Below are positions 1-6,517 of a DNA stretch of 38,369 nt, piece by piece (the stretch's first letter is position 1; each line of letters begins with the position of its first letter). Location: positions 1-38,369 of the forward strand of contig CAMVSV010000022.1 of assembly GCA_947170265.1 (NCBI GenBank). Direction: 5' to 3'. Position numbers and translations under genes: made by a program. Origin of the DNA: an uncultured Prevotella sp. (lineage in GTDB: Bacteria > Bacteroidota > Bacteroidia > Bacteroidales > Bacteroidaceae). The notes beneath the pieces were generated by a model. The model did no database searches. It was given only the letters and a program-made list of their open reading frames with translations, and was not told the origin of the DNA.

Positions 1-2
1 CG

Positions 3-917
3 GAGAGAACCAAGGTGATTATGCCGGTGGATATTGCAGGCATCGTGGCCGACTATGACAGGGTGTATGAGATTGTAGAGCGGAAGAAGAGCCTGTTCAG
101 ACCTGCCAATGCGCTGCAGGCGAAGATAGGCAGGGTTGTCGTGGCGGCTGATTGCGCCCATGCATTTGGTGCTGTAAGAAAAGGAAAGATGGCTGGAGCC
201 ATTGCGGATTTCAGTGCATTCAGTTTCCATGCGGTGAAAAACTTTACTACTGCTGAAGGGGGTGCTCTCACATGGAAACTGCCATTTGGGGATTTAAGAG
301 TTAAGAATGAAGAATTAAGAAATTATATGCCCAATGTACCTTATGTCGAAGGTGAAACATGGAATGAACTGTTGTATCGTATATCCCAACTGTTCAGCCT
401 GCATGGACAGAACAAGGATGCACTGGCCAAGACAAAGGGTGGTATGTGGGAATACGACATCATCGGCCCTTGGTATAAATGTAACATGACGGACATCATG
501 GCATCCCTTGGCTTGGTGCAGATGCGGCGTTATCCCAAGATGCTGGAGAGAAGGCAGAAGATTGTGGCTCGCTACAATGCCGCACTCCGCGGCCTGAATG
601 TGGCAGTACTGAATCACAAGGATGCGGAGCATTGTAGTTCGCATCACTTGTATATGGTTCGCCTGCCGGGAAAAAGCCGCAAGGAGGTGAATCGGGTGAT
701 GGAGCAGATGGCAGAACGAGGCATCGCCACGAATGTACATTTCAAGCCACTGCCGATGATGACGGCTTACAAGGCACTGGGCTTTAGTATTGCTGATTAT
801 CCGAATGCGTACCATCTGTTTGAAAATGAGATAACACTGCCATTGTACACCCGTCTCACCGACGAGGAAGTGGACTATGTGATAACCAACTTCGTAGACA
901 TCATCCGGAATTTGTGA
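3..917 (+). CDS. DegT/DnrJ/EryC1/StrS sugar aminotransferase (5' partial)
   Basis: PLP-dependent aminotransferase that would put an amino group on a keto sugar nucleotide for capsule, O-antigen or glycan synthesis. The frame is open to the window edge, so the true start lies upstream. The visible part starts with a TKVIMPVDIAG segment, typical of the family about one third into the protein. The PLP-contacting Asp lies in ADCAHAFGA and the Schiff-base Lys in SFHAVKN; both are seen. The C-terminal half carries the usual small-domain sequence (NVHFKPLPMM). The stop overlaps the next gene by four bases (GTGA), so the two are translationally coupled. The product sugar cannot be told from sequence. 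Family call is firm, substrate unknown. Confidence 0.9.
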   Translation, partial: ERTKVIMPVDIAGIVADYDRVYEIVERKKSLFRPANALQAKIGRVVVAADCAHAFGAVRKGKMAGAIADFSAFSFHAVKNFTTAEGGALTWKLPFGDLRVKNEELRNYMPNVPYVEGETWNELLYRISQLFSLHGQNKDALAKTKGGMWEYDIIGPWYKCNMTDIMASLGLVQMRRYPKMLERRQKIVARYNAALRGLNVAVLNHKDAEHCSSHHLYMVRLPGKSRKEVNRVMEQMAERGIATNVHFKPLPMMTAYKALGFSIADYPNAYHLFENEITLPLYTRLTDEEVDYVITNFVDIIRNL

Positions 918-1534
918 AAAGATTATTCGATATAGTCGCGAGCGGACTTGGACTCATCGTGCTAAGTCCCCTCTTTTTGGTTCTTGCCATTTGGATCAAG
1001 GTGGATTCTGATGGACCGGTGTTTTATCGCCAGACGCGTGTGGGAAGGTACAACAGGGATTTCCGCATCTTTAAGTTGCGCTCCATGCGAGCCGGTTCTG
1101 ATACGGGAAGCCTTATTACGATTGGTGGCCGCGACCCTCGCATAACTCGTTCTGGCTACTTGATCCGTAAGTTCAAGCTCGACGAACTGCCACAACTCAT
1201 CAATGTATTTGTGGGCGACATGAGTCTGGTGGGACCACGGCCGGAGGTTCGCCACTATGTGAATTTCTGGACTCCCGAACAAATGCATGTGCTGGATGTC
1301 CGCCCTGGTATCACCGATCCTGCGTCTATTATATTTCTCAACGAGAGTGAATTGCTGGAAAAGGCTGAAGACCCGGAAAAATACTATATAGAGGTCATCA
1401 TGCAGGAGAAGATAAGGCTGTATTTGGAATATGTCGAGAAGCATAACTTCTTTTATGACCTGGCGTTAATATTTAAAACCTTTGGGGTAATCGTGAAAGA
1501 AAAATTATTCAGCGGCTCCTCTATGCAAAGTTAG
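914..1534 (+). CDS. Undecaprenyl-phosphate sugar phosphotransferase (short, PglC/WcaJ-C-terminal type)
   Basis: Initiating phosphoglycosyl transferase: it moves a sugar-1-phosphate from a nucleotide sugar onto undecaprenyl phosphate at the inner membrane. At 206 residues it is the minimal catalytic form with one N-terminal hydrophobic segment (about residues 9-28). Family motifs are visible: FKLRSMR, KLDELPQLINVF, GDMSLVGPRPEV and RPGITDPASI. The start is GTG, overlapping the stop of the aminotransferase gene by four bases. Pairing of a sugar aminotransferase with a short sugar transferase resembles the PglE-PglC pair of bacillosamine pathways, but this is only an analogy; capsule or O-antigen initiation is equally possible. 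Confidence 0.92.
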   Translation: MKRLFDIVASGLGLIVLSPLFLVLAIWIKVDSDGPVFYRQTRVGRYNRDFRIFKLRSMRAGSDTGSLITIGGRDPRITRSGYLIRKFKLDELPQLINVFVGDMSLVGPRPEVRHYVNFWTPEQMHVLDVRPGITDPASIIFLNESELLEKAEDPEKYYIEVIMQEKIRLYLEYVEKHNFFYDLALIFKTFGVIVKEKLFSGSSMQS

Positions 1535-1549
1535 CGAATTTCACAAATT

Positions 1550-2608
1550 ATGGATAAGATAAACTTGAATGATAAGACCTTATTGGTTACTGGTGCTGCC
1601 GGGTTTATCGGTAGTAATTTAGTAAAGAGACTGCTTAGAGATGTGAAAGGAGCTACCATTATTGGCATTGACAATATCAATGACTATTATGACGTACGAC
1701 TGAAAGAGTATCGTCTCAGTGAACTGAATAAGAGTGTACCAAAAGGTACAATATGGGAGTTTATAAAAGGTGATATTGCTGACCGTGGCAATATCGATGA
1801 TATATTTAGAAAGTATAAGCCAGCAGTGGTGGTGAATCTTGCCGCTCAGGCTGGTGTGCGTAATAGTATTGAGAATCCCGATGCCTATATCAAGTCAAAC
1901 ATGATAGGCTTCTACAGTATCTTGGAGGCTTGTAGGCATAATCCTGTGGAGCATTTGGTATATGCTTCGTCATCAAGTGTGTATGGTGGTAATAAGAAGG
2001 TACCATTTTCGACGGATGACAAAGTGGATAATCCTGTATCGTTGTACGCTGCAACAAAGAAGAGCAACGAACTTATGGCACATTGTTATTCAAAGCTATA
2101 TAATATCCCCTCAACTGGTTTGAGATTCTTCACGGTATATGGACCTGCTGGCCGTCCCGATATGGCATATTTCAGTTTTACTGATAAGCTGCTGAAAGGC
2201 GAGACCATCCAGTTATTCAACTACGGCAACTGCCACCGAGACTTTACATATGTGGATGATATTGTAGAAGGTATTGTTCGTGTGATGCAGGGTGCTCCAG
2301 AGCATAAGAAAGGAGAGGATGGCTTACCCATTCCTCCACACGCCATATATAATATAGGTAGTGGTCAGCCAGAGAACCTGCTGGACTTCGTGCAGATCTT
2401 GCAGGAGGAATTGGTCAAAGCAGGAGTATTACCAGCTAATTTCAACTTCGAGGCTCACAAGGAGTTGGTTCCTATGCAGCCTGGCGATGTGACCACGACG
2501 TATGCGGATACAACAGCCTTAGAGCATGACTTTGGATTTACTCCAAAGATAAAACTCCGTGAAGGACTAAGGAAGTTTGCAAAGTGGTATAAGGAGTATT
2601 ATTGTTGA
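1550..2608 (+). CDS. NAD-dependent nucleotide-sugar epimerase (UDP-glucuronate 4-epimerase-like)
   Basis: Short-chain dehydrogenase/reductase that would epimerise a UDP-sugar, most like UDP-glucuronate to UDP-galacturonate epimerases (CapI/LpsL type). The N-terminal NAD-binding loop is TGAAGFIGSNL (about residues 14-24). The catalytic serine region YASSSSVYGG (about 138-147) and the YxxxK pair in YAATKKSNE (about 166-174) are intact. The 352-residue length fits UDP-glucuronate epimerases, and the conserved GRPDMAY segment supports that subgroup. It starts 15 bases after the sugar transferase and is probably the last gene of the polysaccharide operon, since non-coding DNA with an inverted repeat follows. 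Exact substrate is inferred. Confidence 0.88.
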   Translation: MDKINLNDKTLLVTGAAGFIGSNLVKRLLRDVKGATIIGIDNINDYYDVRLKEYRLSELNKSVPKGTIWEFIKGDIADRGNIDDIFRKYKPAVVVNLAAQAGVRNSIENPDAYIKSNMIGFYSILEACRHNPVEHLVYASSSSVYGGNKKVPFSTDDKVDNPVSLYAATKKSNELMAHCYSKLYNIPSTGLRFFTVYGPAGRPDMAYFSFTDKLLKGETIQLFNYGNCHRDFTYVDDIVEGIVRVMQGAPEHKKGEDGLPIPPHAIYNIGSGQPENLLDFVQILQEELVKAGVLPANFNFEAHKELVPMQPGDVTTTYADTTALEHDFGFTPKIKLREGLRKFAKWYKEYYC

Positions 2609-2770
2609 AGATTGGCTGATTACCAAGCACTGTTCTTCGTTTGATTACAATAATAGCCCTCATAGAATCATGTCATATGGATACGACCACAGAATTCCAC
2701 TCACTTTGATTTCGAACATTATTGATAAATGCCTATGCGGGTGAGACTGGATATCCTAACAAATAACGAT

Positions 2771-2845
2771 TGGATATAATTTTATAATGAATAGCGAGAG
2801 CCGGGGCTGCGAAGAAGCGGTCTCGGCTCTTGCTCATTATATCCA
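2771..2845. terminator. Long imperfect inverted repeat, probable terminator after the polysaccharide genes
   Basis: The outer arms TGGATATAAT (2771-2780) and ATTATATCCA (2836-2845) are exact complements. The inner arms GCGAGAGCCG (2794-2803) and CGGCTCTTGC (2824-2833) pair with one G-T. The left arm has about 11 extra bases between its outer and inner parts. It lies about 165 bases after the epimerase stop. It could end the polysaccharide transcript, but the A/T-rich outer arms also resemble the ends of a small non-autonomous element. Confidence 0.5.
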
Positions 2846-3059
2846 AGACAAAGAGATTACAAAAGTCATGGTGTTTGTCGCCCAGAATGGGCAGTGAACT
2901 GACTCTTTTATGTTGTCATTTTGTCGCATCACAGGTAATAGCTTTTTTCAAATAATCCCTAAAAACATCATTCTACCGCTTCCGCTTATGATAATTCTTT
3001 CGACAGTTCAAGTTAATCAAAGCCTTTTTTCGTTGACTTAGACATGGGAATGATGGAGA

Positions 3060-3215
3060 GTGCCTGTATTTTGGGCACAATACTGAGCGGGGAGTACGAA
3101 GGCTGTTGTGCGAAAGCATGAAAACGGCACGGTGAAAGTCCTGTAATCAGCTCATTATAAAGGCACAGGGACAACATAAGCAGGACTACTATACGCTTTC
3201 AAACGCCTTTCGTAC
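3060..3215 (+). ncRNA. Possible structured RNA (nested complementary segments)
   Basis: Several segments in this span can pair in nested fashion: GTACGAAGGC (3094-3103) with GCCTTTCGTAC (3205-3215, one bulged base), directly followed by TGTTGT (3104-3109) with ACAACA (3171-3176). There is also a GAAA-tetraloop hairpin TGCGAAAGCA (about 3109-3118). AGTCCTG (3137-3143) is complementary to CAGGACT (3181-3187), which would cross the second helix as a pseudoknot or be an alternative fold. A short hairpin GTGCC/GGCAC lies at 3060-3078. Strand and identity are not known. GNRA loop plus GGTGAAAGTCC is reminiscent of group II intron pieces, but no reverse transcriptase or intron boundary is seen. Confidence 0.25.
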
Positions 3216-3293
3216 CAGTACCAAAAACAAAGCCGCCGAAATCGTGATGACTTCAAGCGGCTTGTAAAGGAGATTGGCATTATCAAAATAGCA

Positions 3294-4079
3294 CTATTTT
3301 ACTATATTCCACAATCTTAGATTATCCAACACGGTGTTCTGAGCAACCTGTTGTATGATTTCAGCTTGTTCATTGGGAATATCACGAGTGACGTCAGTCT
3401 GGTATCTGCCTTGAAAAATAGTTGTGAAAATGACATTGGCTGAAAGATAACTGCCAAGTATGGATGGATGAAAGCAATCAGGCACATACAATTGGTATTC
3501 AGGGTGCTCTTTTGTCAATCGCTGCCATGCCGCACCTACAGGTGCACACCATCCATTGTTTGCATGAGTCATTTCAAGATAAGTGGTCTTGATGCGTTCC
3601 TGCATCAGTTCGTAGGTATCATCAAGCGGATAGTCAGTCTGACGGACGTTGCCATATTTATGTCCCCATGTCATATAATATATGACGTGTACTTGGGGTG
3701 AATGTGATTTGGCAAGACTGTCAAGAGTGTGTGCATAAGGATAGATATCACGAATGACACTCTCGGTTGAATAGGCAGGAGTGGAGCTAAAACCTTGTAA
3801 AATGACATAATCCCATCCTCCTCTTTTCAAAGCATTGACTAAGTCTTTGTTCTTCAGATGCCCGGAAAACCGTTCACCTGGTTTAAGAAACTGGGTAATG
3901 GACAGTTTCATTTGCTGGCTCGCAGCAATGTCTTTCACAATTCCAGGAATATCGTTTGTGAAAGAGAAACTATTGCCAATCCACAATACTTTTAAAGAGT
4001 CATTGGCTTGCTTACTTTGTATCGGCATCATCCAGATTGCCAACACCACTAACATAACTATACGTTTTACAGATCTCAT
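3294..4079 (-). CDS. Secreted DUF4886 family SGNH-like hydrolase
   Basis: Predicted exported SGNH/GDSL-fold hydrolase of the DUF4886 type, likely a carbohydrate or ester deacylase. The start at 4079 gives a classical signal peptide (MRSVKRIVMLVVLAIWMM) and 261 residues. A longer frame to 4172 would begin upstream of the promoter at 4103-4110, so it is rejected. Block I is WIGNSFSF (residues 33-40, catalytic Ser in GNS), followed by DYVILQGFS, a WG motif, and a C-terminal DCFHPS segment supplying the Asp/His pair. It stands alone, convergent with the polysaccharide genes. Substrate unknown. Confidence 0.8.
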   Translation of the reverse strand: MRSVKRIVMLVVLAIWMMPIQSKQANDSLKVLWIGNSFSFTNDIPGIVKDIAASQQMKLSITQFLKPGERFSGHLKNKDLVNALKRGGWDYVILQGFSSTPAYSTESVIRDIYPYAHTLDSLAKSHSPQVHVIYYMTWGHKYGNVRQTDYPLDDTYELMQERIKTTYLEMTHANNGWCAPVGAAWQRLTKEHPEYQLYVPDCFHPSILGSYLSANVIFTTIFQGRYQTDVTRDIPNEQAEIIQQVAQNTVLDNLRLWNIVK

Positions 4080-4102
4080 AATTAAAATATTTGTTTGTGA
4101 TG

Positions 4103-4135
4103 CAAAGATAGCATAAATAATCGGAAAAACACAAA
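4103..4135 (-). promoter_or_regulatory. Bacteroidota-type promoter of the DUF4886 gene
   Basis: Read on the minus strand, TATCTTTG (4110-4103) matches the -7 consensus TAnnTTTG exactly. TTTG (4135-4132) lies 21 bases upstream as a -33 element. The start codon at 4079 is 23 bases downstream of the -7 box. Confidence 0.75.
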
Positions 4136-4312
4136 CGCAAAAAAGGGAGTATGGCTGTTTGAGCCACATCACACCACTATTTTTCTATGTTATGTCTGCC
4201 ATCATCCCATAACACTTTTAGAAACAATTTGCAGACTATGACTCCAAATACAATTCATTATACGGTATTTAGCATGAAAGTTTGCGTGAAGGTATATAGT
4301 TACAAATGGTAA

Positions 4313-4471
4313 TCGGCGGAACCAACGGGTATGGAAAGCTTCACATCCGCCTCCTCTCCAAAGGGCGAAGAAAGCCAATACTACTATACCATTGATGGAC
4401 AAAGGATAACTGGTAAGCCGACAAAGAGCGGCATATATATCAATGGTGGCAGAAAACTGGTGGTTAAGTAA
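4313..4471 (+). pseudogene. Orphan 3' end of a secreted-protein gene (type IX style C-terminal tail)
   Basis: A + strand frame of about 50 codons ends with YYYTIDGQRITGKPTKSGIY followed by INGGRKLVVK and a stop at 4469-4471. This is the typical ending of large exported Prevotella/Bacteroides surface proteins (short linker, Y-x-I/L-x-G-x-R, then G-I-Y-I-x-x-G-x-K). The frame is closed by TAA at 4310-4312. An in-frame ATG exists at 4331, but no promoter or signal peptide is present. It is best read as the remnant of a deleted or rearranged surface-protein gene. A strong hairpin follows at 4494-4531, as expected behind a real gene end. Confidence 0.65.
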
Positions 4472-4493
4472 TGACATCACCATAGCTATTCAA

Positions 4494-4531
4494 AACAGGA
4501 GGGCGTGTCAAAGCAGGCACGCCCTCCTGTT
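4494..4531. terminator. 14-bp perfect hairpin terminator
   Basis: AACAGGAGGGCGTG (4494-4507) and CACGCCCTCCTGTT (4518-4531) are exact complements around a 10-base loop. It lies 22 bases after the stop of the orphan gene end, so it is probably that gene's original terminator. On the minus strand it is followed by a short T-run. Confidence 0.75.
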
Positions 4532-4644
4532 GCTTCACCTGATATGGGCATGACCAATGGGGGAGAAGACTCAAATACCGCCTTATAGCGGCTATGGCCG
4601 TGAAAAAATATAAAGGAAAGACAACTTTCTCGAGTTCGTGAAAA

Positions 4645-4679
4645 CAAATAAGGTGAGCCATTCCTGCTCACCTTATTTG
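4645..4679 (-). terminator. Terminator of tRNA-Arg
   Basis: CAAATAAGGTGAGC (4645-4658) and GCTCACCTTATTTG (4666-4679) form a perfect 14-bp stem with a 7-base loop. It lies 14 bases beyond the tRNA 3' end on the minus strand and is followed by a T-rich stretch (TTTGTTTT). Confidence 0.85.
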
Positions 4680-4692
4680 ATTTCCAATGAAG

Positions 4693-4767
4693 TGATCTGG
4701 TTGGGGTTCGAACCCAAGACCTACTGCTTAGAAGGCAGTTGCTCTAATCCTACTGAGCTACCAGACC
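4693..4767 (-). tRNA. tRNA-Arg (anticodon TCT)
   Basis: A complete cloverleaf of 75 bases on the minus strand. Acceptor GGTCTGG pairs with CCAGATC (one G-T), discriminator A. D arm GCTC/GAGC. Anticodon arm ACTGC-CTTCTAA-GCAGT gives anticodon TCT, reading AGA/AGG. Variable loop AGGTC. T arm TTGGG-TTCGAAC-CCCAA. CCA is not encoded at the 3' end (the next bases are CTT). Promoter at 4787-4794 and terminator at 4645-4679 make it a single-gene unit. Its 3' end borders the sparse, degenerate region to the left, a common arrangement for island insertion sites. Confidence 0.97.
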
Positions 4768-4786
4768 AACCTTGGTTTTGCGGCTG

Positions 4787-4794
4787 CAAAGTTA
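4787..4794 (-). promoter_or_regulatory. -7 promoter element of tRNA-Arg
   Basis: TAACTTTG on the minus strand matches TAnnTTTG. It sits 19 bases upstream of the mature tRNA 5' end. Confidence 0.7.
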
Positions 4795-4825
4795 CGTTTT
4801 TTCCAGCTTATACGCAAATAATTAT

Positions 4826-6496
4826 CTATTTATATTTATTGAGGAAGGTGTCGGCTTGTTCGTTTCCAAGCGATTTGGCTTTCTCAATGTTTTTTATCCC
4901 TTCTGTTTTCTTGCCTGTCTCAATCTGTGCTATGCCCATGACGAGGTAGGCTTCCGATATGTCGGCATCGAGTGCTATGCATTGCTCGGCAGCTTTTATG
5001 GCTTCAGGCAATTTGTTTACTCTGAGGTTTAGCGATGCGAGTTCAGCCCAGTACATGGTGTTTCTCGGATCGAGGGCAATGGCGTGAGCAATGTCGTTGA
5101 GTGCCGGTTGGTATATGCGTCCTTTTGCTTCGCTTTGTCCGCGCATGAAATAGAATGGTGCACCGAGCTGGCCGTTCATGAGTGCTTCGTAGAGGTATAG
5201 GTCTGACATGGCTTTGCGATAGTCTTTCATCTTGTCGTATTGTATGCCTCGTGCCAGGAAGTAGGGTGCAGCTACTACAGTGTAGGGAGTGTCGCAGGCT
5301 TCCACAGCCTTATTGAGCAGCTCGAGTATTTCTGTGTCGGTGCCTCCAAGTTGTTCGCGTGAGAGTGCAGCGCGGTAGTATGGCTCGCCATTGTGGAGCT
5401 CTCCATTGGTAAGCGACATGTATGTGTCGTAGGCTTGCTGGAAGTCGCCTTTCTCATAGTAGGCTTGTGCTTCCAGTTGCTTGTAGGCTGGTTCGGGGAA
5501 TAGGCTTTGTGCTTCTTTCGCCTGTTCGAGTGATTTGTCGAGATATTGGCTTTTTTTGTTGGCATCGTCGGTTGCAGATGCGAGGGAGAGCATGAAGCGG
5601 GAGTAGTTATAGTGGGCTTCGGCTTTGTTTGTAACATTCTTTATTGCTGTTTGTAGTATGGCTTCAGCCTGTTCTGCCGTTTGCTTGCCTGCCGTTATCA
5701 GTGCTTTGGCATAATAACCGTCGTTGTTCTTTGGAAATTTGCTTATGAATTCCTCTGTTGTGGCTTCATAGTTGCGCTCACCTTGTTCGGCAGAGAGCAT
5801 GAGTGCGAGCTGTGCTTGCTTCTCGTCGTTGGGTAGTGATATGCGTATGTTTGACAGTCGGAGTGTGGGATCGTTTTGCGACATGCCATTGGTGGTGAAT
5901 GCCATGGGCAGCTGTGCGTCGGTTATGCTTTGTGTTGTAGCGGATGGTGTGTATAGTCCGAGCAGTTTGCCACTGTTGTCGACTGCGGGACATCCTTTGC
6001 ACATTTCGTTGGCATCTGTCCTTACGATGTAGTAGGCATAGTTGTTCATGAATGTCTCCACGCTGCTTACTGTAGCTTCTTTTGGAGTGTCGCTTTTCTT
6101 GTTCGGCACAATCCATGTCTGTGAGCTCGCGCTTGCTTTTTGTGTTGAGCAGGCTATGAATGCCGGCACAGTGCCAGAGACGTTGAACTTTGCCATGTCG
6201 TAGATGGCGTTGGCTCCGGTGAGGCTTTCCACGTTGTGCTTGGTGCCTTTGGAGTCGGTTATAGTGGCATGGTCGGCTCCCACGAATGGTGTCCATGGTG
6301 CTATGGCAGTGCCGTTGTTGTCGACAAACACTCCGTTGGTCGTAGCAATTATACTACCATCGGCATTGAATGTGGTTAGTGTGAACACAGCTTCGGCGGC
6401 TTTCTTCACGTTTCCGTTTTGTGCCTGTGCCGCTATGGTATGACACATGACGATTGCAAGTGCTGCTATTATTGTTTTGCTGATATTGGTTTTCAT
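4826..6496 (-). CDS. Exported TPR protein with degenerate trypsin/HtrA-like domain
   Basis: A 556-residue protein. A signal peptide (about 1-26, ending AAQAQ) predicts export. Residues about 33-215 follow the order of a trypsin/HtrA domain: the strand NGTAIAPWTPFVGADHATI sits where HtrA has the catalytic His, and IYDMAKFNV keeps the Asp position (D100). CKGCPAVDNSGKLLGL (166-181) sits where the catalytic GNSGG motif would be. His and Ser are missing, so it is probably a non-catalytic pseudo-protease. From about 225 to the end are tetratricopeptide-type helical repeats (e.g. AIALDPRNTMYWAELASLNL). It is the last gene of the dnaN-recN run, 21 bases after recN. Role unknown; a scaffold or substrate-binding role is an inference. 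Confidence 0.8.
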   Translation of the reverse strand: MKTNISKTIIAALAIVMCHTIAAQAQNGNVKKAAEAVFTLTTFNADGSIIATTNGVFVDNNGTAIAPWTPFVGADHATITDSKGTKHNVESLTGANAIYDMAKFNVSGTVPAFIACSTQKASASSQTWIVPNKKSDTPKEATVSSVETFMNNYAYYIVRTDANEMCKGCPAVDNSGKLLGLYTPSATTQSITDAQLPMAFTTNGMSQNDPTLRLSNIRISLPNDEKQAQLALMLSAEQGERNYEATTEEFISKFPKNNDGYYAKALITAGKQTAEQAEAILQTAIKNVTNKAEAHYNYSRFMLSLASATDDANKKSQYLDKSLEQAKEAQSLFPEPAYKQLEAQAYYEKGDFQQAYDTYMSLTNGELHNGEPYYRAALSREQLGGTDTEILELLNKAVEACDTPYTVVAAPYFLARGIQYDKMKDYRKAMSDLYLYEALMNGQLGAPFYFMRGQSEAKGRIYQPALNDIAHAIALDPRNTMYWAELASLNLRVNKLPEAIKAAEQCIALDADISEAYLVMGIAQIETGKKTEGIKNIEKAKSLGNEQADTFLNKYK

Positions 6497-6517
6497 GCTC
6501 TTGTGTGTTGTTTTTTC

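Larger units (their letters stand above)
2609..3293. other. Non-coding stretch with inverted repeats and a possible structured RNA
   Basis: No credible full gene is visible. The first 150 bases carry no clear element. An imperfect long inverted repeat follows (2771-2845). Between 3060 and 3215 several segments can pair (separate entry). On the + strand a reading frame of about 43 codons without a start (about 3136-3268) ends in TSTKNKAAEIVMTSSGL and looks like a possible protein fragment, not identified. AAAATAG-CA-CTATTTT at 3285-3300 is a small palindrome overlapping the stop codon of the DUF4886 gene. Overall the stretch looks like degraded accessory DNA. Confidence 0.5.

Noticed and set aside
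3130..3160. Group II intron boundary
   Set aside because: A GNRA tetraloop and GGTGAAAGTCC resemble intron segments, but no domain V, intron ends or reverse transcriptase are seen, so only a generic structured-RNA candidate is kept.
4202..4483. Minus-strand 93-codon frame
   Set aside because: It runs antisense to the orphan secreted-protein tail at 4313-4471, which has a clear family ending on the plus strand.
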